64,000 bases of DNA, from positions 3,100,001-3,164,000 of the forward strand of contig NZ_CP188297.1 in the NCBI RefSeq assembly GCF_050030965.1, given 5' to 3'. The stretch's first letter is position 1, and every line of letters begins with the position of its first letter. A program made the position numbers and the translations under genes. The notes under the pieces are model-generated. The model saw only the letters and a list, made by a program, of their open reading frames with translations, ran no database searches and was not told the DNA's origin. Below, piece by piece: positions 59,739 to 64,000 of the stretch. The stretch comes from Glutamicibacter sp002979865. GTDB lineage: Bacteria > Actinomycetota > Actinomycetes > Actinomycetales > Micrococcaceae.

Positions 59739-60893
59739 CGTTAAGAGCCCTGCCACCAAGGCCCAGAAGGCTCCGCCGATCCCGAAGAGCGTGAGATTGC
59801 CGGCAGCGACCAGGACCGTGGCCAATGCGCTCAACCGCCAGGAGGAATCGGCCATCGCTCCGAGCAGCGCATTGGCGAGTGTTGCCAGCAACGCCAAGCC
59901 CGCCGCCGCCTGGAACAGCCCCTCGGGCGACGCGCTGGCCACCGATACGATCAGCGCGCTCAAGGCACCGAAGACCAAGTAGAACACGCCTGAACTCGCC
60001 GCCGCCCGCCAACGCAGCCGGGGGTCCGGGCCGGCCTGCTCTCCGGCAGCCAGCGCCGCGGTGATTGCCGCCAGGTTGATGGCATGCCCGCCGAAGAACG
60101 CGCCGCTAGCCGACCCCACTCCGGTCGCCAGCATGGTGGGGCGCCACGGCGCTGTGTACCCGAAGGAGCTGAGCACGGCCACGCCCGGAATATTCTGCGA
60201 TGCCATCGTCACCACGAACAACGGAACGCTGATGCTGGCAATGGCCTGCCAGGAGAATTCAGGACTGACCCATTGCAGCTGCGGAAGAACTTCGAGTGAA
60301 TCCCACGTCGCGGTGCGTCCAATATGCCATAGGCCGAACCCCACCGCCGCCAGCATGCTCAGCGCTACAGCGAATTTCGGAAGGATCCTGAGCCCGACGA
60401 AGAACACCAGGAGGATACCCAACGCGGGCAACGGGATGCTGGCCACGGCTGTAAATGGTTTCAGGCACAGCGGGATCAAGACACCGGCGAGCATGCCTTG
60501 GGCAATTGGGACCGGAATACGAGTGAGCAGCCGGTGCAAGGACGGTACCAGACCGGTCAACATGATCAGTGCGCCGCTGACGATGAATGCCCCCACTGCC
60601 TGATTGAACCCGAACACTCCGGGAGCCAGTGAGGCGAGCATCGCGGCACCGGGAGTGGACCATGCAATGCTGATCGGCTGGCGGTATCGCAGCGAAAGCG
60701 CAATGGTGCTCAGGCCTATGCAGAGGGACAGGACGAATAAGCCTGAGGCGGCCTGTTCGCTAGAAGCTCCGACCTGGAATAATCCGGCCAGTACGACGGC
60801 GAAGGATGCTACAAACCCCACCATGGTGGTGATCAATCCCGCAAGCACGGAATGGAAAAGGCCAGCTCCATCTGGGGGCGTGTGACGAGTCAT
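59706..60893 (-). CDS. BenE family (benzoate/H+ symporter-like) transporter
   Basis: A 395-residue membrane protein with about 12 hydrophobic helices. FGFNQAVGAFIVSGALIMLTG, then RIPVPIAQGMLAGVLIPLCLKPF and ASQNIPGVAVLSSFGY, are BenE family signatures. BenE of Acinetobacter imports benzoate. No ben or cat catabolic genes are nearby, so the substrate here is uncertain. The minus-strand sequence before the ATG has AAAAGAG as a ribosome-binding site. It is a single-gene unit convergent with zapE. Confidence 0.9.
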   Translation of the reverse strand: MTRHTPPDGAGLFHSVLAGLITTMVGFVASFAVVLAGLFQVGASSEQAASGLFVLSLCIGLSTIALSLRYRQPISIAWSTPGAAMLASLAPGVFGFNQAVGAFIVSGALIMLTGLVPSLHRLLTRIPVPIAQGMLAGVLIPLCLKPFTAVASIPLPALGILLVFFVGLRILPKFAVALSMLAAVGFGLWHIGRTATWDSLEVLPQLQWVSPEFSWQAIASISVPLFVVTMASQNIPGVAVLSSFGYTAPWRPTMLATGVGSASGAFFGGHAINLAAITAALAAGEQAGPDPRLRWRAAASSGVFYLVFGALSALIVSVASASPEGLFQAAAGLALLATLANALLGAMADSSWRLSALATVLVAAGNLTLFGIGGAFWALVAGLLTHFIVERRARR

Positions 60894-60968
60894 ACTCTTT
60901 TTCTACAGGGTGGCGCCGGTTGGCCGAAAATCGGCATGAATTAATTCCCCTGATATGACGTTAAAGCA

Positions 60969-61000
60969 GGGAAGGTACCGACCTCGGTCGGTACCTTCCC
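60969..61000 (-). terminator. Terminator of the antitoxin-family gene
   Basis: A perfect 15-bp stem (GGGAAGGTACCGACC with its complement) with two unpaired bases. On the minus strand it is followed by TGCTTTAAC, the same tail seen after the tRNA-cluster terminator. Confidence 0.65.
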
Positions 61001-61038
61001 AGGATGCTCGGGCAAGCCGAGGGGAGTGCGTCGAGGAA

Positions 61039-61248
61039 TTAGGCCTCGTTATTCTCGCCTTCGCCTCCGCCAAGGCCATTGAGGTAGTCGCCAGCGCCCT
61101 GCTGGACACCGTCTACCTGCTCGGCGAACTTGCCGCCGGTCTTGTCATCGACAAAATCACCAGCCTGTTCGATACCCTGGGATACCTGCTCCGGGTTCTC
61201 CTTGGCGAATTCCTCTGCCTTGCCACGCAGATCATCAAATCCTGCCAT
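61039..61248 (-). CDS. MT0933-like antitoxin-family protein
   Basis: A 69-residue very acidic, Gly-rich protein: MAGFDDLRGKAEEFAKENPEQ opens a helix, and a DFVDDKTGGKFAEQVDGVQ repeat-like segment follows. This matches the small actinobacterial family named antitoxin after MT0933/Rv0909 of M. tuberculosis. No toxin gene adjoins it, and many members are solitary, so an antitoxin role is doubtful; a stress or general protective role is as likely. ATG 61248 is set by GGAGG eight bases upstream. Confidence 0.82.
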   Translation of the reverse strand: MAGFDDLRGKAEEFAKENPEQVSQGIEQAGDFVDDKTGGKFAEQVDGVQQGAGDYLNGLGGGEGENNEA

Positions 61249-61449
61249 GCTGCACCTCCATTCGTCTGTGGGAACCCCTGTAGCTCCACAACTACTACCC
61301 ACCCTAAAGGCTCAGGCCAACGCATGGAAGTGCATTAGGAACATTTCCCGAGTTGCCTCGGTGTTTTGCTGGTGGCTGTCAGATTGCACACAGGTTAGCT
61401 ATTTACTAGTCAGGGAAGTGGTAGCCGCCTGGAATGATGGTTAAAGCAA
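61249..61449. other. Intergenic, antitoxin-family gene / tRNA cluster
   Basis: About 200 bp with no gene or structure that I recognise. It probably carries the promoter of the minus-strand antitoxin-family gene. Confidence 0.4.
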
Positions 61450-61480
61450 AGATGGGAATCACGAAAAGTGATTCCCATCT
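61450..61480 (-). terminator. Terminator of the tRNA cluster
   Basis: A perfect 13-bp stem (AGATGGGAATCAC with its complement) around a 5-base loop, just downstream of the last minus-strand tRNA and followed there by TTTGCTTTAAC. Confidence 0.8.
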
Positions 61481-61485
61481 TTATT

Positions 61486-61561
61486 TGGAGCGGTCAACGA
61501 GGTTCGAACTCGCGACCTCAACCTTGGCAAGGTTGCGCTCTACCAGCTGAGCTATGACCGC
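61486..61561 (-). tRNA. tRNA-Gly (GCC), CCA encoded
   Basis: On the minus strand the 76 bases start GCGGTCATAGCTCAGCTGGT. The anticodon stem-loop CAACC-TTGCCAA-GGTTG gives anticodon GCC. The T arm carries GTTCGAACC. The acceptor stem GCGGTCA pairs fully and CCA is present in the gene. It lies nearest the terminator. Confidence 0.96.
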
Positions 61562-61580
61562 AAAACTATATTCAATTATT

Positions 61581-61656
61581 TGGAGCGGTCAACGAGGTTC
61601 GAACTCGCGACCTCAACCTTGGCAAGGTTGCGCTCTACCAGCTGAGCTATGACCGC
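61581..61656 (-). tRNA. tRNA-Gly (GCC), CCA encoded, second copy
   Basis: Identical to the copy at 61486-61561, including the encoded CCA, 95 bases away. Anticodon GCC is in the loop TTGCCAA. Confidence 0.96.
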
Positions 61657-61701
61657 ATATATTTAATTAGTAGATCCATGGTCTGGTGAACCATGATTCC
61701 G

Positions 61702-61773
61702 TGCGCGATACTGGGATCGAACCAGTGACCTCTTCCGTGTCAGGGAAGCGCGCTACCGCTGCGCCAATCGCGC
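61702..61773 (-). tRNA. tRNA-Val (GAC), first copy
   Basis: 72 bases on the minus strand starting GCGCGATTGGCGCAGCGGTA. The loop CTGACAC in stem CTTCC/GGAAG gives anticodon GAC. The acceptor stem GCGCGAT/ATCGCGC is perfect. CCA is not encoded (CGG follows the discriminator). Confidence 0.95.
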
Positions 61774-61827
61774 CGAAGATTCGCAAGGAATCTCGACAGA
61801 ATTCAAAATTGCCTTATGAATTCACAG

Positions 61828-61900
61828 AGCGGTCAACGAGGTTCGAACTCGCGACCTCAACCTTGGCAAGGTTGCGCTCTACCAGCTGAGCTATGACCGC
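61828..61900 (-). tRNA. tRNA-Gly (GCC), third copy, no CCA
   Basis: The 73-base body is identical to the two copies to the left, but the 3' end reads CTG where they have CCA. It lies exactly 244 bases from the copy at 61581 in a tandem Gly-Val duplication. Confidence 0.95.
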
Positions 61901-61945
61901 ATATATTTAGTTATTAGATCCATGGTCTGGTGAACCATGATTCCG

Positions 61946-62017
61946 TGCGCGATACTGGGATCGAACCAGTGACCTCTTCCGTGTCAGGGAAGCGCGCTAC
62001 CGCTGCGCCAATCGCGC
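61946..62017 (-). tRNA. tRNA-Val (GAC), second copy
   Basis: Same 72-base body as the copy at 61702-61773, 244 bases away. CCA is not encoded. Confidence 0.95.
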
Positions 62018-62044
62018 AAAAAAGATCAAGCAATCTTCATTGCG

Positions 62045-62115
62045 AGGTGGGGACGGGATTCGAACCCGCGTATACGGCTTTGCAGGCCGCTGCCTCGCCT
62101 CTCGGCCACCCCACC
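62045..62115 (-). tRNA. tRNA-Cys (GCA)
   Basis: 71 bases on the minus strand starting GGTGGGGTGGCCGAGAGGCG. The loop CTGCAAA gives anticodon GCA. The acceptor GGTGGGG/CCCCACC pairs fully, with discriminator U, as in tRNA-Cys. CCA is not encoded. Confidence 0.95.
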
Positions 62116-62169
62116 ATACTGACCGAAGTCAGAGTGACTAGTTTTACCTAGTCGGTGAATCTTTTTGCG

Positions 62170-62242
62170 AGCGGACAACGAGGTTCGAACTCGCGACCTC
62201 AACCTTGGCAAGGTTGCGCTCTACCAGCTGAGCTATGTCCGC
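62170..62242 (-). tRNA. tRNA-Gly (GCC), fourth copy with variant acceptor stem
   Basis: The body equals the other Gly copies, but the acceptor stem is GCGGACA/TGTCCGC: a compensated pair change keeps the helix intact. The anticodon is GCC; CCA is not encoded. It is the first gene of the cluster in transcription order. Confidence 0.95.
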
Positions 62243-62434
62243 AAAATGTGTTGTTTTCTGAACGTTTACGTTCGCTCCAACGAGTAAAAACTCTATACGA
62301 GTTTTCGCATCCCCACAAATCGAAACGCTGAGATCTGGTTCACATGGCCTAAAAACCGCGGAACTACGCGGAAAATTGATTTTTCCGTCTCGACTAGGAG
62401 CGAAGCAAGCCGAGCGCATGCCATGATCGTGTGC

Positions 62435-63277
62435 ATGACGTCACCAAAACTGGCTATTCAAACAGACCTGGGCCGCATGTACAGCCGAAAAGTCGGCGGG
62501 GAAGCGATTGTCCCATCCATCACCACAGTCATTGGCATGGACAAGCTCGACCTCTCCGGCTGGGCCGGGTACATGGCGGCCAAGTCGCTTTCCGATGATC
62601 ATCGGCTGGTGCAAGCGGTGGGAGACCCGCGCCAATTGCGCTCACTCGTGCGAGATGCAGCCGGTGCGGCCGAAGCTTATCGGGATTCCGCGGCCATGCG
62701 CGGGGACCGGGTGCATAACTACGCGGAGCAGCGCGCCCTGCAAGCGCTGGATCTGGAACATGACCTGGGCTCAGCCCAAGCCGCGCTCGAAGCGAATAAG
62801 GAGCTGGGCTTCGCACGCCACTTCGACCAATGGTGGGAAGACTACGATGTCCGGCCCCTTGCCGCCGAGGTGACGGTTTGGAATCACAGCGTCGGCTACG
62901 CCGGCACCATCGACCTGGTCGCCAAGATCGGCGGTCGAACCTGTCTCGTTGACTACAAGACCAAAAACACCGACCGCGACGGCTTCGTCAAGCGTCCTGA
63001 CGACAAGGTGATCATGCAGCTCGCGGCCGCATGCAAAGCCGAAGAGCAAGTAGTCGATGCCGAACAAGGCACGTGGGAAGAGTGGGAGCACGGGACCGAT
63101 GTCATGCTGCTCGCCGTAGCCCTGGGCGAGACCGGTGCGCGCACCTTCATGGCCCCGCCTCCAGCTTTGCCCGACTACTGGTCCAAGTTCTATGCCTTGC
63201 GCCGGAATTGGGAAGCCTCATTCAGGATCGCGCAGTCGCGTGCCTCACTGGCCGAAATCACGCCGCCAGCTCAATAA
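62435..63277 (+). CDS. PD-(D/E)XK nuclease-like protein
   Basis: A 280-residue soluble protein. Near residues 150-185, SVGYAGTIDLVAKIGGRTCLVDYKTKN has the D-x(n)-DYK pattern of the PD-(D/E)XK fold, as in Cas4/RecB/phage exonuclease families. RGDRVHNYAEQRALQ at about 91-105 may give the helical Glu/His element. Activity is not certain. The start is unclear: ATG 62423 and 62435 both lack a ribosome-binding site. It lies between the tRNA cluster and def, with no phage genes beside it. It might be a remnant of a tRNA-targeted element or a conserved chromosomal gene. Confidence 0.7.
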   Translation: MTSPKLAIQTDLGRMYSRKVGGEAIVPSITTVIGMDKLDLSGWAGYMAAKSLSDDHRLVQAVGDPRQLRSLVRDAAGAAEAYRDSAAMRGDRVHNYAEQRALQALDLEHDLGSAQAALEANKELGFARHFDQWWEDYDVRPLAAEVTVWNHSVGYAGTIDLVAKIGGRTCLVDYKTKNTDRDGFVKRPDDKVIMQLAAACKAEEQVVDAEQGTWEEWEHGTDVMLLAVALGETGARTFMAPPPALPDYWSKFYALRRNWEASFRIAQSRASLAEITPPAQ

Positions 63278-63370
63278 AGTCGCACGCCCACCGCGTAGAC
63301 TGGAACGGTTAGCTTTCGGCATTGCGAAACCTAATACCAATGTCCACGGCAGGGAAGGTACCAGCGGATT

Positions 63371-63934
63371 ATGGCGATTTTGGGAATTCGGATCATCGGA
63401 GACCCCGTTCTACGCACCCCGGCGCAGGAGGTGACCGACTTTGGCCCGGAGCTCCAGAAGCTCGTCGAAGACATGGACCAGACGATGGAAAACGTCACAG
63501 GTGCAGGACTTGCCGCACCGCAGGTCGGTGTTTCCCTGCGCGTCTTCACCTACCAAATTGGCGAAAAACGCGGACATATCGTGAATCCGGTGCTGGAGCT
63601 CAGCGAGGATTACCAGGAAGACCAGGTGGAGGGCTGCCTGTCCATCCCGGGCATTGCAGCACCAGTTCGGCGCCGGCGCTACGTCAGGGCCACCGGCTTC
63701 GATAAGCTCGGCAACCCGGTAGAACTCGAAGGCGCCGACATGCTCGCCCGCTGCTTCCAGCACGAAACCGATCACCTGGACGGCATCCTGTTCCTGGACC
63801 GGCTGGCACCAGAAGAAAAGAAAGCGGCGTGGCGCACCTTGCGGGCCAACAACTACTCGCAGACCGCTAACGCCACCGTAAAGAAACGTTCCGGAGCCCT
63901 CGGCTCCAGCTTTGGCGCAGGATTGGGGTTCTAA
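63371..63934 (+). CDS. def: Peptide deformylase
   Basis: A 187-residue metalloenzyme that removes the formyl group from nascent proteins. Motif 1 is GAGLAAPQVG (44-53), motif 2 EGCLSIPG with metal ligand C89, and motif 3 QHETDHLDG with ligands H131 and H135 and catalytic E132. The C-terminus adds a basic tail. GGGAAGG lies upstream at 63352-63358, rather far from the ATG. It precedes fmt by three bases, the classic def-fmt operon. Confidence 0.97.
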   Translation: MAILGIRIIGDPVLRTPAQEVTDFGPELQKLVEDMDQTMENVTGAGLAAPQVGVSLRVFTYQIGEKRGHIVNPVLELSEDYQEDQVEGCLSIPGIAAPVRRRRYVRATGFDKLGNPVELEGADMLARCFQHETDHLDGILFLDRLAPEEKKAAWRTLRANNYSQTANATVKKRSGALGSSFGAGLGF

Positions 63935-63937
63935 ATC

Positions 63938-64000
63938 ATGCGTATTTTATTCGCCGGCACACCACAGGTCGCCGTCACTTCCCTGGATTACCTGCACGAG
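63938..64000 (+). CDS. fmt: Methionyl-tRNA formyltransferase, N-terminal end (cut by window end)
   Basis: Only 21 codons are visible. The N-terminus MRILFAGTPQVAVTSLDYL is the conserved Fmt start (MRI-FAGTP). It lies three bases after the def stop in the def-fmt operon. Fmt formylates initiator Met-tRNA, the substrate chain that Def later deformylates. Confidence 0.92.
   Translation, partial: MRILFAGTPQVAVTSLDYLHE

Larger units (their letters stand above)
61584..62017. repeat. Tandem duplication of a Gly-Val tRNA unit (period 244 bp)
   Basis: Unit 1 (61584-61773) and unit 2 (61828-62017) share both tRNA genes and the 45-base spacer between them, with only about three substitutions in the spacer. 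The 54 bases between the units differ. Confidence 0.85.

Noticed and set aside
61039..61248. A toxin-antitoxin locus
   Set aside because: No toxin-sized gene adjoins the antitoxin-family protein on either side.
61686..62151. Two similar small frames beginning MNHDSVRDTGIEPVTSSV
   Set aside because: They are translations through the antisense of tRNA-Val and tRNA-Gly genes, a common false gene call.
1..64000. CRISPR array, prophage or integrative element
   Set aside because: No regularly spaced repeats, integrase, transposase or phage structural gene was found in the window.

Overview
The window is a 64 kb piece of an actinobacterial chromosome, most probably from the Micrococcaceae (Arthrobacter or Glutamicibacter type). 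This rests on the gene content: a HrdB/SigA-type sigma factor beside topoisomerase IV genes, the cell-division protein SepH, a fused CydDC exporter, a run of small actinobacterial families (DUF4192, DUF7455, DUF5998, DUF4193, DUF3093, DUF3710, DUF3159, DUF3000, DUF6421), frequent GTG starts and moderately high GC. I see no phage, no intact insertion sequence, no CRISPR array and no rRNA. Genus and species are inference.

Layout. 1-3.6 kb: end of an MFS transporter, a DUF4192 protein, sigA and a DUF7455 protein. 3.8-16.5 kb: parE and parC, separated by a block holding an M56 metallopeptidase, a BlaI-type repressor and cydA-cydB-cydDC (cytochrome bd oxidase and its assembly exporter). 16.5-22.2 kb: a GNAT/acyl-CoA-synthetase fusion (Pat-like lysine acetyltransferase), DUF5998, a phosphodiesterase and sepH. 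22.4-33.7 kb: DUF4193, DUF3093, dut, DUF3710, an OB-fold protein, DUF3159, two TrkA/RCK proteins, a divergent KimA-like potassium permease, a TRAM rRNA methyltransferase and aconitase. 33.7-42.7 kb: a methyltransferase, an aminoglycoside-phosphotransferase-like kinase, dxs with DUF402, an unrecognised protein, a GNAT protein, a small membrane protein, argG, an aldo/keto reductase and a Rieske lipoprotein. 42.7-43.7 kb: 1 kb without a convincing gene. 43.7-58.4 kb: an SSS symporter with a 43-residue partner, a fatty-acid oxidation operon (fadA-fadB type), RNase D, DUF3000, threonine aldolase, an SDR with DUF6421, msrB, an alpha/beta hydrolase, YbaK, and sulfurtransferase with SufE. 58.6-64 kb: zapE, a BenE transporter, an MT0933-like antitoxin-family protein, seven tRNA genes (four Gly-GCC, two Val-GAC, one Cys-GCA), a PD-(D/E)XK-like protein, def and the start of fmt.

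Most of the window is housekeeping. The most distinctive unit is the BlaI repressor and sensor-less M56 protease divergent from cydABDC. A 25-bp inverted repeat of the BlaI/CopY kind lies 36 bp before the cydA start and a weaker copy lies on the repressor side, suggesting a proteolytic switch that controls cytochrome bd oxidase. Second is a potassium module: two RCK proteins transcribed away from a KimA-like permease, with no TrkH or TrkG in the window. Third is the small membrane protein coupled to the SSS symporter by a stop/start overlap. Several genes (pat-like, DUF5998, kimA-like) have a -10 hexamer placed for leaderless mRNA. Promoters, palindromes and coordinates were read by eye, and nothing was searched against a database.
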